Of a stretch of DNA of 64,000 nucleotides, positions 1 to 10,113 are shown one piece after another. Made by a program: the position numbers and the translations under genes. The stretch lies in the NCBI GenBank assembly GCA_023974075.1, contig JAMFTG010000184.1:1-64000 (forward strand), written 5' to 3'. The notes under the pieces were generated by a model. It worked only from the letters and a program-made list of their open reading frames with translations. It was not told where the DNA came from and ran no database searches. This DNA is from Chaenocephalus aceratus (Eukaryota > Chordata > Actinopteri > Perciformes > Channichthyidae). Numbering within the stretch: the first letter of the stretch is position 1; each line of letters begins with the position of its first letter.

Positions 1-370
1 AACACGGGAAACCAGGGATAGTCGGTAATCAGCTTATTGAAGGCAATAGGCTGGTAGGAGACAAAAGGCAGATAGTAGGCAAAGGGCTGGTCGGGGACAG
101 GCGAGGGTTTCCAGGAGAAAGCAGACGGGAGTCGCAGGTACAGAACGGGTCAGGAGCAGGCGAGGCAGGCTGGTCAGGGACAGCAGGGTCGAAACCGGGA
201 GAGCAATCTGGAAGGTATGCGGGAAAGACTGGCATGCTGCAAAGTACGATCTGGCACTGAGGTGATGAAGTGAAGTGGGCCTAAATACTAATGGAGCTGA
301 TGGGTGCAACAGAGTGAGAGAGAGGACAGGGTGTGACTACCAGGTGACTAAGGAAGTTAATGCAGAAAAT
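1..370. other. Unclassified GA-rich interspersed-repeat-like sequence
   Basis: No gene is visible here. The stretch is purine-rich and full of short overlapping words such as caggcag, gaaacagg and tcagggacag, and it contains the phrase atctggcactgagg. This resembles interspersed repeats common in fish genomes, but I cannot assign a family. Open frames on the minus strand are proline- and serine-rich low-complexity translations and are not credible proteins. It abuts the 3'-truncated LINE that follows. Confidence 0.35.
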
Positions 371-580
371 AGGTGAGTGAGAAAGCAAACTGTGACAGAT
401 ATAGGAGCAATGTTATGCCGTTTGGTAAAACCAATGGCCTGCGTCTTAGCTACTGGCAGTTTGAATCCCCCATTTATTTGTCCATTTCTCCACTTCAACT
501 ATTGCAGCTTGTATTTTCTTTCCAACATGTGCTACACTGCGGCCTTTTGCCCACAAAGCCCCATCATCTGATTAAAGATG

Positions 581-1168
581 TCATGCATCATTATATTGAA
601 CAGCAACGGACCACACACACTGCCTTGCGGAAGTACCATTTCCCACAGCATAAACACTTGAATATTCTGCACCTACTCTTACTTGTATTTTTCTGTCCAG
701 TAAAACATTCATAACCCAATTATATGCTTTACCACCAATTCCCAATGAGTGGAACTTGATTAGTAGTCCTTCCTTCCAGAGCAGGTCATAAGCCTTTTCA
801 ACATCAAAGAAGACTGCAGTCACTACTTCCTTGTTGGTCTGTGCTTTCCTGATGTCTGATTCTCAGCACAATGTAGAATCCATTGTGTCCCGACCCCTCT
901 GGAACCCACCTTTGATATGGGGACAACAGAGCGTTACTTTCTAAGATATACGTAACCTTTCTGGAACCATTCTCTCCATGATTTTGCACACATGAGATGT
1001 CAGGGCAATAGGCCTGGAGCTAGATGGGTCTGAAGGGTCTTTCCCTGGCTTCAGGATGGGCACTATTATCGCTTGTTTCCACACTGAAGGAAGTTGGCCA
1101 GAATCCCACACCCTGTTAACCAACCTCAACACAATGACTAGAGAGTTATCCGTCATGTGTTCCAGCAT
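581..1168 (-). pseudogene. LINE reverse transcriptase fragments
   Basis: Two minus-strand frames carry RT signatures. Frame 1168-941 contains IVPILKPGKDPSDP and RPIALTSHVCKIMERM, the classic RT region just after the finger-domain start. Frame 823-581 contains AVFFDVEKAYD, the conserved palm motif holding the first catalytic aspartate, followed by LLIKFHSLGIGG. The two pieces are in different frames and are separated by a frameshift and stops near 820-940. The YxDD catalytic box and everything after it are missing. It is a decayed part of the LINE spanning 371-5002 and cannot encode a working enzyme. Confidence 0.75.
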
Positions 1169-1366
1169 CTTGTAACAAACACCATCTTTCCCAGCAGTGG
1201 TTGGCGAGCTCTAATAATTGCTCTTCTCAACTCAAACATACTAAAATGCAGGTCCAACTGATTCTCCTAACGCTTCTACTCTATCCAATATTCTCGGGTT
1301 TTCCATTGTGTATTATTTCTGCACTGCCTGGCTTCCTCTGTAAGGTTATCTGAACTATGAACTTTC

Positions 1367-1603
1367 CTAAATGTTTGAGCTAGAAGTTCCGCCTTTCCTA
1401 CGTTGTGACAGCCATTTTTGTCCCCTCTGCTCAAAATGGCACCTCATAATTCCTTCGAATTCCCCCATTCTCCTAATCATGCCCCAAACACCTGCAAACT
1501 GCACTTCTCTTCCAATACTATTGCAGTATTGCCTCCAAAAAGTGTGTTTCTGCGTTCTTATTGTTCTCCTCACTACAGCCTGGGCCCTTTCACCCTGATT
1601 CAA
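1367..1603 (-). pseudogene. LINE ORF2 linker between endonuclease and RT
   Basis: A minus-strand open frame reads MNQGERAQAVVRRTIRTQK and then FWRQYCNSIGRE, a basic linker typical of the segment between EN and RT in I/Jockey-group LINEs. The same linker begins at 35222 on the plus strand in the sister element, where the match ends at about 35321. The left copy therefore preserves sequence that the right copy lost. No catalytic motif is expected in this stretch. Confidence 0.6.
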
Positions 1604-2256
1604 AGCTTCCTGGAATGGAGTTGTTTGAGTTTCCTGAATGCTTTATTCCCGTCTTTAATGGATTCACTGCATTCACCATTCCACCAGGGTTACACCCTTG
1701 GTGCGCCTAACTCCTGCACTTTCTGGAATTGTTTCTTTAGCTGAATGAATGATAACCTTAACCAGCTCATCATTGCATTTATTTATATCATCATCATTTT
1801 CCTCTTGAAGTGTTTTACATCTATTCGTACTTACAGCTTGGAAGCATCCCAATCAGCCTTTCCCAGTTTCCATCTAGGACTTTCTTGTCCTTTTCAAACC
1901 TTATGTTGGTCCCAAACTTCAGTCATTACTGGATAATGATCGCTGCCCACTGTAGTGTGCTTCACCACATTCCATGCACTTATACCTGCTAAAGCACTAC
2001 ATACAAATGTCGAGTACTGTTTCTATATTCTTCGTGCAATTATATCGTGTTCCTTCTCCAGTGTTAATGCACACTAGCCCGAGGTCATCTATACATTCCT
2101 CAACTACTGCCCCATTTGCATCTGTGCTCCTGCTTCCCCATAGCGAGCTATGTGAGCTAAAACCCACCACACCATATTACTTTGTCTTGCAGTGAACCCC
2201 CAGCATCCTCTAATACACTTTGATCTAATTCCCCACATTATAATAATTCACTATAT

Positions 2257-2574
2257 CTATAGGTCCTCTATCATTCCATACCCTATAACTATTGCTTCAT
2301 GATCTGTACCTACATGCATAACTTTGTAGCTTATCCCACTCTGTATGAATGTTGCGACTCCTCCCCCTCTGCCAGAGTCCCTATCTCGTCTAGCTGCAGG
2401 ATATCCCTTCACAATAAAACCCAGTTGTGCTTTCAGCCATGTTTCCTGAATACAAGGAACTTTAGGTTTCTCTCCCAGGTTGTCAATATATTTGTTGAAC
2501 TCTTGTCCATTTGCAATTAAACTTCTAGCATTCCACTGCAGTACAATTACCACCACCAGGATGATCCAGTCCAT
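2257..2574 (-). pseudogene. LINE apurinic endonuclease (EN) fragment, left copy
   Basis: A 105-residue frame contains LQWNARSLIANGQEF (EN motif with the first Asn), CIQETWL (catalytic Glu) and SGRGGGVATFI, the signature order of the exonuclease-endonuclease-phosphatase fold that nicks target DNA. Translation begins with MDWIILVVVIV just upstream. The frame stops at 2257, before the expected GDFN and SDH motifs, so the domain is truncated. The same 105 residues occur at 34252-34569 in the opposite orientation, which shows two copies of one element. Confidence 0.8.
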
Positions 2575-3818
2575 GTCTGAGGTTGTTGGACGTCATCATT
2601 CAGGATATCTTTCACGTGTCCCCAGTGCATCCCTTTCACATCAAGGTACTTTTCAGATCATTTGACAATTATTTAGATTCTTTCATTCCGGCTTTAGTCT
2701 GCGCTGAACAGTTGATCATCTCTGCCATAAAACAGTACTCTCTTTTACTCACTATCAGAGTGTCCTCCTTCAACTTAACTTCCTGCCTCGTCACTTCCCT
2801 CTGCCATCTCTCGTCCAGTCACAGTCCAGTGTTGCCACCACCCCCTCTACCGCTCTACCGTAGCCGGAAGTTTACAAGCGCACGCTCAATGAACTGGAAA
2901 TGGAAATACGTCATCCCGTGCAACTCGCCTATTGTAGTGGATTACATATTAACACATGTGAGTGTGAGGGTCCAGAGTCTGAGACCCGCCCCTGCTTCCT
3001 GTCTGTTGCTCAGCAACATGGACATGTTCCACTCTGACACAACGTCTGCTTCCTTCTCATCATTACTCTTCTTTCCTGAGAAGCGATCAACGTCTCTGGG
3101 AGGGGACAGACTTTGTCACTAAGATGGAGTTGTAGAGATATACAACTTGAATTGTGTGAATTTAAAGATTAGGTTCCTGTTTTAAGGTCCAAGCGAGGGG
3201 GGGTGTCTTTGTTTGCGTCACCAAATCTACTTTCAGTCTTTTTGCATCTTTTTAACACTTGTTCTGTATTCATGTGATCGTTCTAAGTCGTCTGTTTTGA
3301 TCCCCTTTCAGTCCTTTTGCTTTCTAAGTGGTTGCTTTGTGTATGTTTCAGTACTTCCTCCTCTCCTTGCAGTAACTCAGCTTCTCTCTGATGTTTCTTT
3401 AGTCATTTGATCATGGCCGTGGGAAGGGGGGGTGCTGAGGGGGTTGCAGCACCCCCACCTGCTGGCGGAGAGTTGTAACTGCAACGCCAAAAAGTTCACT
3501 AATCAAATCAATACAAAAGTTTTATTGTGAGTGTGTTTGAGTTAGCGTTTCAGTGTAAGCAGTCTCTAAAAAGCTTCACGATAAGAGAAAGGGATCATGC
3601 AGTGTGCTTCTTCTGTTGCTCTGCTATGGAAAGAAGCTCGTCAGCGCAAGATCAGGGATGGGAGTTTTGTGAAAGCACGGTTTAAGACCTGGAGAAAGGC
3701 AGAGGAAACATTTAGGAGCATGAGAAGTCCCATCAACACACAGGCCGTCAACAAGCTGGCAGCATGACAACGAACACCGATGAACGCGCTGCTCTCACAA
3801 GCTGCTGCTAAAGACCAA

Positions 3819-4850
3819 GGCTGCAGTCGAATAGTCCAAAGATCAGCTCCTAAGTTCTAACCCTATCGTCTATTCCTTGACCTCTGGTGAAACGTCACGG
3901 GGTTAAGGGATAGTGGATAGGAGAATTAAAAGGACTTAGGAGAAGAGGACTGCGGTACTTTAGAGAATCCGAATGCACTTTCACTATCCGACGTGTTTAT
4001 GATGCGCCAGCGGACGTTATTGTGTGCGTCTGCTGCTGTGGGGAAACCATGGAAACTAGTTTTCTATACAGCGGACTACAAACATGGATGTTCAATAAGA
4101 ACGAGGGACTACTGTAAACTCATCTAGAGACTCTGCACCGTGCTCTGATGCTGCTGCTTTGCTTTATGAACGTGGACAACAGAGAAACAGATTCTTCAGG
4201 ACCAAAGTTGGAATTGAAATAAAAAAGGAAAGTGAAACTTCTGCTCGTCACCCTCTCCCTCCGGTCCACATTAATACCAATGATCCCAATACGTATGATT
4301 GATGAACTAAAGATCTTAAAATCAATACAGATGTATTTATTATAAACGTTAGTCCTTAACACCTATCTCTGTGTATATCACCATTCAAACATCTTTTAAA
4401 AGTTTAAGAAACCCCACACAGCTCAGTAAAGACTGAAATGTTGACTTTATTTGATAATTTCAGTAAAAACTAACGTTCATATTTCTCTCTTTATTATAAT
4501 ACTGATGAACGTTCAAAACAAAGCACTTTGGCAACTTACCACATATGTTTTAAAAAGCTTAATAAGCACCGTAACTTTCATGATATCATTTTTCGGTCAT
4601 AATCGGTTTGTTTCCGTGAACGGCCGACTGTTGAGTGACGGCAAATGCTGCGGCTGCAATGCATTGTGGGGCAGCATTTTCGCTTCTCCTGTCGGTTAGG
4701 GAGGTCCAGTGGTTCCTAAGCTAAAGGAGGGTATAAAGGAAGTTTGAAACCTCCTTTCCTTTCATTTAGATGGCTGCCACTGAGGGACTTCCGGGTCATT
4801 TCACTCCTTTAGGAAGGTTCCTAAGCTAAATGGACTATTCGACTTAAGCC
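3819..4850. mobile_element. Non-autonomous TIR DNA transposon (1,032 bp), possibly PIF/Harbinger-like
   Basis: The ends are inverted copies: the left end begins GGCTGCAGTCGAATAGTCCA and the reverse complement of the right end begins GGCTTAAGTCGAATAGTCCA. A three-base direct repeat CAA flanks the element (3816-3818 and 4851-4853). The sister LINE at 32890-35321 has the uninterrupted site with a single CAA, which proves the insertion and its exact limits. No transposase frame is present. A 3-bp target duplication and GG...CC ends fit PIF/Harbinger, but the usual target is TWA, so the superfamily is tentative. Confidence 0.8.
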
Positions 4851-5002
4851 CAAATGACTGCATTTAGTGTGGACGCTATTATACCGGACCCTCCCTCCAC
4901 GCAGATCACGCAGATCACGCAGACTGCGTGGGCCTCGTTCTGCGGAGGGAGCCTCGTCTGAAGCGCAAACGCAGTGTAAGCGCCACAGTTTCGCCGCTGC
5001 GA

Positions 5003-6212
5003 GGCACCCCCACCCGCACCCCCAACTCTGACTGACTTTCCGCGCCCCTGCATTTGATGTTTCTTTTTGGTTGTTTGAAGTCACATATCACAGGTGAGCT
5101 ACACCGGACCCCCCGACAGGTGGAGCCCTCCATCAGGGAGACCAGGGGCTGGAGGCGGGGCTTAGAGACCGGGACTGAAACACAGAGGAGAGCAGGGCAA
5201 CCTTTTTTCATTACAATTCATCTTGTTTTAATTTGTATTGGCTTTTTCTTTACTGCATTTAAAAGTAGTTTTATAAGATGCTTCCTTTGCACGATATCTT
5301 ATTGATTTATTTATGCCTTGTTAAAATGTGCTCAATAAAAAAACTTGATGACATAATGTATTTATTTTTGTATTAGACTGAAGTTGTGTGTTTTCATGGC
5401 TCCTTTATAACCGGCAGAGAACGCCTCATCAGGTCAAAGGCTACAGGTTAGAGGACCAACTGCATCAGCATGCTATATTCTGACTGGGGCCAGTTATCTT
5501 CTGAGGGGGGGCCCAATAAATGCAGGACGAAAAACACAAAGACAGAATGAAGTAATTGTGCATAAGAAACAATGCATGCAGTTATTCTTTCAGTACCTAT
5601 TTATTTCAGATACTTATAGCTACAGTTTTTACGCTCTAATGGGTCCGACTAGAAAGATTGTCGTGGCTTCATTCCTTGTTTTTCTATCAAGCCACTAGAC
5701 GCCTAAACAGACACTTCTAACTCGTTTTCTTTCCTTTATATTACTTACCGTTGAAGAGTTACTCGGCCTCCGATGGTTTGGATGATGTTGCGATGTGTTT
5801 TCTCAAAATAAAATAACAAACTTTTACACAAGCAACAAAGAAAAGAGGCCTTTACAATATTCAAACAAAGAGGCAAACTAAAATCAAATAACAAACGACG
5901 GTATTCTTTCTTCTTGGTAAGGCTTCTATAACTTCATAACTTAAAGGGTACTTGTACGATTTGTGTACGTGTATGGTTAAAACTGTTCCTCGACGGCGTC
6001 TCTCCAACAGGTTGCCCATCACTGTGGCTTCAGCGCAGGCGGCGTGGGAATTGTAGTCCTTTATAGTGCGTTGACTACAGACGTCACCATTAGGTGGCCT
6101 TTCTTATCAATCAAAATACTGGCTCCAACGATGACAAATAACGTTTAATCATAAACTTTTCATTTCCAGGGGGCCCACCTGGACTCTTTCACAAGGAGGA
6201 CTTGTACTCAAA
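5003..6212. other. No recognisable gene
   Basis: Sequence beyond the inverted repeat arm. It includes a GC-rich start (5100-5200), an AATAAA at 5332-5337, and AT-rich unique-looking sequence. No frame resembles a known domain. The part after about 6160 leads into the BEL/Pao fragment and probably belongs to the same retrotransposon, but nothing confirms this. Confidence 0.5.
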
Positions 6213-6400
6213 TGGCACAACCCCAAACGGAACCTTCGCCCCAATGACCTCGTCGTCATCGTGGATAACACAGCACCGGGGTGATACAGACACTGTCAGG
6301 GTCCAAAGGGCTTGTCCGCAGTGTCTTGGTGAAAACCAAGAGTAGCACCTTACAGCGACCAATTGACAAGCTCTGTCTGCTTCTGGAAGCAGTCGATTGA
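6213..6400 (+). pseudogene. BEL/Pao integrase C-terminal (DUF5641-like) remnant
   Basis: The plus strand reads WHNPKRNLRPNDLVVIVD and then NTAP before a stop at 6282-6284. After a frameshift it continues with GLVRSVLVKTKSSTLQRPID and KLCLLLEAVD, stopping at 6398-6400. The pattern (W-H-x-P-x-R-N-L, D-x-V-x-x-V-D, G-L-V-R-S-V, T-L-x-R-P-x-x-K-L) is the C-terminal domain that ends Pol in BEL/Pao LTR retrotransposons. It lies 236 bp before an LTR-like start, as expected for the end of pol. The rest of Gag-Pol is absent from the window. Confidence 0.75.
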
Positions 6401-6635
6401 ACACAAGGTGTCATGTGCTGGTAACCTCTGACACCCAGTATCACACACATACACATGCCCCCCCCCCTTTTTCCTCTTGAATTCATGCAAACACACCACA
6501 CACAAACATTGGACTATGAACTATGACAATGATTGTATATTGATGACGGTTACATTTTGAGTAACTGCTTGTTTTGTGGCTCTATTATAATGTATTAATT
6601 GTTTTGCTACTGCGGTCAACAATTAGGGGCCGGTA

Positions 6636-7737
6636 TGTTAGAGCCACAAAGTTATTATTCGAGTCATAATTTGATAAATGATGTAATGATGGAAAAGGAT
6701 TTATATTGCCATGGTGAATATGTTTTGATGAAATGATTGTTAATTTTATATCGTAAATATGATCTGTTTCCTTGTACCTTCCGGTGTGTATTTAAGCGAG
6801 GTAACTCGGAGACATTACATTACATTGCATTTAGCTGACGCTTTTATCCAAAGCGACTTACAATAAGTACATTCGACCAGGAAGACACAACCTTGAAGAA
6901 AACAGAATCATATAAGAACATCAGGTTTCAAAGAGCCAATCGTTTCAAGTGCTACTCAACTGGCTTCAGGTAAGCCAGTCCTTTATTAGTATATAAGTGC
7001 TCTGTTAGCAGTTCTTGTTAGTCATTCTATCGCTCGAAGTGGAGTCGAAAGAGATGAGTTTTCAGTCTGCGCCGGAAGGTGTGTAAGCTTTCTGCGGTCC
7101 TGATTTCAATGGGGAGCTCATTCCACCATTTTGGAGCCAGGATAGCAAATCCACGTGTTTTTGCTGATGGGAACTTGGGTCCCCCTCGCAGCGAGGGTTG
7201 CAGCGAGCCGTTTGGCTGATGCAGAGCGAAGTGCACGTGCTGGGGTGTACGGTTTAACCATGTCCTGGATGTAGGAAGGGCCAGATCCATTCGCAGCATG
7301 GTACGCAAGTACCAGTGTCTTGAAGTGGATTCTAGCAGTTACCGGAAGCCAGTGGAGGGAGCGGAGGAGCGGCGTGGTGTGGGAGAATTTTGGAAGGTTG
7401 AAGACCAGACGAGCCGCTGCATTCTGGATGAGCTGCAGAGGTCGGATGGCACATGCAGGGAGACCAGCTAGGAGGAGTTGAGACCTGATGAGACGGGGAG
7501 CGGAACAGTTTTTTCGACCGCAAATTGCAGACAGAGATTGGTGTTGCAAATTGGACTGCAAACAAAGTGTAGTTTAGTTAGGAAAGCATATCGCCGAAAT
7601 ACTGTATAATATTTTGAGACTATTTAAGTCAATACTTTGTTGTTAATAAATTGTATATTTTTTGACTGAAAACCTTCGGCTGCTTATTGTTTTGGATTGC
7701 GTCAACCCCGCTCTATAGTGGCAAGAGTGCCATTACA
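6636..7737 (+). mobile_element. 3' LTR of the BEL/Pao remnant, split by an L2 fragment
   Basis: After the purine-rich tract AATTAGGGGCCGGTA the sequence starts TGTTAGAGCC and ends at 7737 in CATTACA, so it has the TG...CA limits of an LTR. It contains a TATA-like GTATTTAAG (about 6789) and, after the inserted L2 piece (6813-7566), an AATAAA in TTAATAAATTGTA. The LTR joins directly to the I-LINE 3' end at 7738, whereas in the paralogous block (35880) that LINE is uninterrupted. The BEL element therefore inserted into the LINE. No 5' LTR is visible. Confidence 0.6.
6813..7566 (-). mobile_element. L2-type LINE 3' fragment with C-terminal ORF2 piece
   Basis: On the minus strand, frames 7561-7118 and 7308-7027 contain IQNAAARLVFNLPKFSHTTP, LLRSLHWLPVTARIHFKTLV and WNELPIEIRTAESLHTFRRR. 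This is the C-terminus typical of fish L2-group ORF2 proteins (the SLHWLPV signature). The 3' end reads AAGTCGCTTTGGATAAAAGC in minus orientation and finishes with ATGTAATGTAATGT, the short tandem tail of this LINE group. It is 5'-truncated and frameshifted. A second 3'-end piece of the same family lies at 46648-46865. Confidence 0.75.
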
Positions 7738-8145
7738 TACAGGTCTCAATCATACTTTAAGTATAATAGGAAAGCATCCAACCGGAAAGTGTGTACACTG
7801 CAGCCAGCCAGAAAACTGCTGAGCATGTTTTACTGCTTTGCAGGAAATATAGTACTCAGAGAAATGTGCTTTTCCAGACACTGAAGAAAGCAACATTCCA
7901 TGACTTGTCGCTATCAGGGCTGTTAGGGAAAACATCAGGCAATATATATTGTGAGATTATTATGTTTCTAAGAGAAATTGATACTTTTAAATAATCTAGA
8001 GTTTTGGTTCTTTGTTTTGTTTCTTGTTTTCTGCATAGTCTCTTGTCCACACTCCAGTCCAGTTGGTGGCGGTAATGCACCTACAAGTTGGTTTGCCAAC
8101 CGCCAATAAACACGAAAGAAGAAGAAGAAGAAGAAAAACGAGAGA
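7738..8145 (+). mobile_element. I/Nimb LINE 3' end, copy 1 of 3
   Basis: The piece carries the end of ORF2 (HPTGKVCTLQPARK is the frameshifted form of a Cys-rich C-terminus that is intact at 35885), then a 3' UTR with GTTGGTGGCGGTAATGCACC, AAGTTGGTTTGCCAACCGCC and AATAAACACG, and a (GAA)n tail at about 8117-8145. The self-complementary GGTTTGCCAACC is the stem expected near the 3' end of these LINEs. The same sequence recurs at 35885-36306 and 40530-40860. It marks the left edge of each segmental duplication unit. Confidence 0.8.
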
Positions 8146-8403
8146 AGAAGAAGATGCACCTTTAAAGTTCTTTGCAATCCGCCCAAAACCGAGAGGAGAA
8201 GAAGGAGAAAAGAAGAGGTGAGTGTATTAAACACCTGCAGAGGTTTCATTAAGTGTATTTACACCTCTTAGCTTACAGTTAATCACGAATCAGAAGTTAT
8301 CTTATTTAACACAAACAGCTATAATCTTGGAAGAAAGAAACTCACAAAAAAACTTTAAAAGTGCGACAAAAATAGTCTCAAACTATCTTTAAATAAAGTC
8401 TAC
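8146..8403 (+). promoter_or_regulatory. Duplicated block start with candidate 5' splice site (GT at 8218)
   Basis: Directly after the LINE tail, purine-rich sequence ends in GAAGAG and is followed by GTGAGT, a perfect vertebrate splice donor. It recurs in the two paralogous blocks (GT at 36312 and 40874). In copy 2 a splice acceptor and an ATG exon lie 1.2 kb downstream. I infer that the purine-rich stretch may be an untranslated first exon of the ZNF gene. No promoter element is visible. ERV1 is inserted at 8404, inside this block. Confidence 0.35.
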
Positions 8404-8994
8404 TGTTAGAAATTAAAATCAATGTTGATATGGCGTAATTTGAATTAAATACACTATTTAATTTAAATCAGTTTTATTCTGAAAAACCTGAAGTTCACTA
8501 ACTATTAACTTAATACTTTTATTCTGAAAATGCTTCACTTCCGGTTAGCATGTGGCGAAATGCTGCATTTTGAAACCATGAATCAACGGTGGAAAATGAC
8601 ATGTGGTGTTGTACACAGAGCACACTGGGGTTAGCACTCATCTATTGCCGCTGAATAACGTTTATTAGGGAATGTTTAAATAACCACAGACATCAGAATG
8701 ATGTAATTTAACGACAGAACAAGGGCAGGAATTGCATTGGACCCGCCCCCCCGACGACGTCGGCCAATAGGAGAAGACCTCAGATGACAACAGGAAGAGC
8801 AAGCCAAAGATTGACCTCTTCCTCCGGCTGACCCGGACTGACCGGACGCATGGGGAGAGCCGCCTCCACTCCATATTTCATGTTGTAATGTACACCACCG
8901 CATCTTTTGTGTAATTAAATGCTGTTAACTTTTATAAGCTTCCCTTGACTCTTTTCAGTCTCTCCTGCCTTCAGGGCTCTAGAATTTACTAACA
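8404..8994 (+). repeat. ERV1 5' LTR
   Basis: 591 bp starting TGTTAGAAATT and ending TTTACTAACA, so the ends are short inverted repeats (TGTTAG and CTAACA). Near the 3' end GTGTAATTAAATGC contains an ATTAAA poly(A)-like signal followed by TTTTATAAGC. A GC-rich segment CCCGCCCCCCCGACGACGTC is around 8745. The 3' LTR is almost identical, and ERV2's LTR shares the first 21 bases before diverging. Confidence 0.92.
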
Positions 8995-8996
8995 TT

Positions 8997-9014
8997 TGGC
9001 GTCACTGGGTGGAC
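8997..9014 (+). promoter_or_regulatory. ERV1 primer binding site, tRNA-Asn type
   Basis: Two bases after the LTR the sequence is TGGCGTCACTGGGTGGAC. The complement of the vertebrate tRNA-Asn 3' end (known tRNA sequence, from general knowledge) is TGGCGTCCCTGGGTGGGC, which leaves 16 of 18 matches. This is where minus-strand DNA synthesis would be primed. The related ERV2 carries a tRNA-Trp-type site at the same position. Confidence 0.7.
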
Positions 9015-10113
9015 CCTGAAGCGAGATTGAGCTGGAAGACGGGGGAAGGCTGCAAGCTAACTAGCATCACACTAAGTTTTTGGCTGGGCCTAAATGAAAG
9101 GTGAGACAGTTACCTGTTTAATTCCGTGGTGATTGCAAGTGGTGTGGAGTGTGTATATAGTGTTTCTATTCGTCTCTGTTGTATCTTCGGCGCCGCCCGA
9201 TTAATGTGAATATTACATAGTATTAAGACCTTCTGGGGAGGCACTAGATTGTATCTGGGATACCTCTGTTTTACGCTGGACTGGGTCCATTCATGTTAGT
9301 CTATATGTTTGATGTGTTAAACCTGCGTAGTGTGGTTTAATAAAGTTTGTGTGATGATCTAAGCCGAAACGATTGTGTACAAGATTGATATGAGATCAGC
9401 TTTTAAGGTCAGCATCTATAGAATTTAGAGCTAAGATAAATGAAGATTGTTTTGTATTGACAAGCAATGTGGTTATTTATCTGCAGAGTTTGAGTGTTCC
9501 CATTGTTCCCCTTCCCCCAATCACATGTGGTTAATGCTATACTGCTAAGCTAGTTAGCTAGCCAGTTAGCATTAGTAGATGGTGAAATAGTTTGAGTAAA
9601 GATACAACCGGTAACTACTGATTGAATACACAGGGATGGTGTAGATTGACGTTGAAGAGTAGATTGAGTTGTTTTGTTTTTCATGCTTTTCAAAGAAAGT
9701 AATTTGAACTTTATATTTTGAGGAAATAAACAGGTTTATGAACCGGAAGTACTAGTTGATACATTTGAGAGGAGTTACAAATGAAACCGCTCCCCTAGCG
9801 GACATAATAAGTATTACAGTTAATACATTCTTCACCACACAGATAAAGATTACATGTGGTTTCTTTGAATTGAAGTATTGTAGTTAACACATTTTATGAC
9901 ATTTGCATAATTTCATAAACTTTAGTATACACTGTAGGCCTACACGGTTTATTTGGATTTGCACCATATTCCTATTTTCATATTACAAAGTAAAAACCAT
10001 ACACTGTTCATTTTCATTTATTTATTTAGATTTTATAAATTTGCATAATTTTAATTTGATTTTCTAATCTCAGTTTTACAACATTTAAATTTATTTTTTC
10101 AAATTCTGTAAAC
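9015..10113 (+). other. ERV1 leader, no ORF
   Basis: About 1.1 kb between the primer binding site and the gag start. It contains no open frame of note. A packaging signal is expected here in a retrovirus, but none can be recognised by eye. ERV2 has a longer counterpart (56915-59207) that carries an extra repeat insertion. Confidence 0.6.

Larger units (their letters stand above)
371..5002 (-). mobile_element. I/Nimb-type LINE retrotransposon, left copy, broken and 3'-truncated
   Basis: This is a non-LTR retrotransposon lying on the minus strand. Its 5' untranslated region runs from about 5002 down to 2575. An apurinic endonuclease (EN) fragment follows at 2574-2257, a linker at 1603-1367, and reverse transcriptase (RT) fragments at 1168-581. 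The reading frame is broken by several frameshifts and stops. The RNase H and C-terminal part is absent: the sequence changes character near 370. The family call rests on a sister copy on the plus strand (32890-36306), which retains a Cys-rich C-terminus, the stem-like 3' end and the (GAA)n tail seen in I/Nimb elements. A 1,032-bp DNA transposon interrupts the 5' region at 3819-4850. The clade could also be another Jockey/I-group lineage. Confidence 0.72.
1502..5002. repeat. Left arm of a long inverted repeat (partner 32890-35321)
   Basis: The sequence from about 1502 to 5002, after removal of the insertion at 3819-4850, is nearly identical to the reverse complement of 32890-35321. Landmarks agree in order: the linker end near 1502 and 35321, the EN frame, the hydrophobic frame 3213-3410 matching 33412-33607, and the sequence around gaacgcgctgctctcacaag. 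The arms are the two copies of the I/Nimb LINE, about 2.4 kb each, separated by about 28 kb. Confidence 0.85.

Noticed and set aside
29..309. Proline-rich minus-strand frames at the window start
   Set aside because: Low-complexity translation of GA-rich repeat sequence.
2583..3122. 179-codon plus-strand frame, Ser/Leu-rich
   Set aside because: It lies antisense in the 5' region of the minus-strand LINE; the sister copy has the equivalent frame shifted and interrupted, so it is not conserved as protein.
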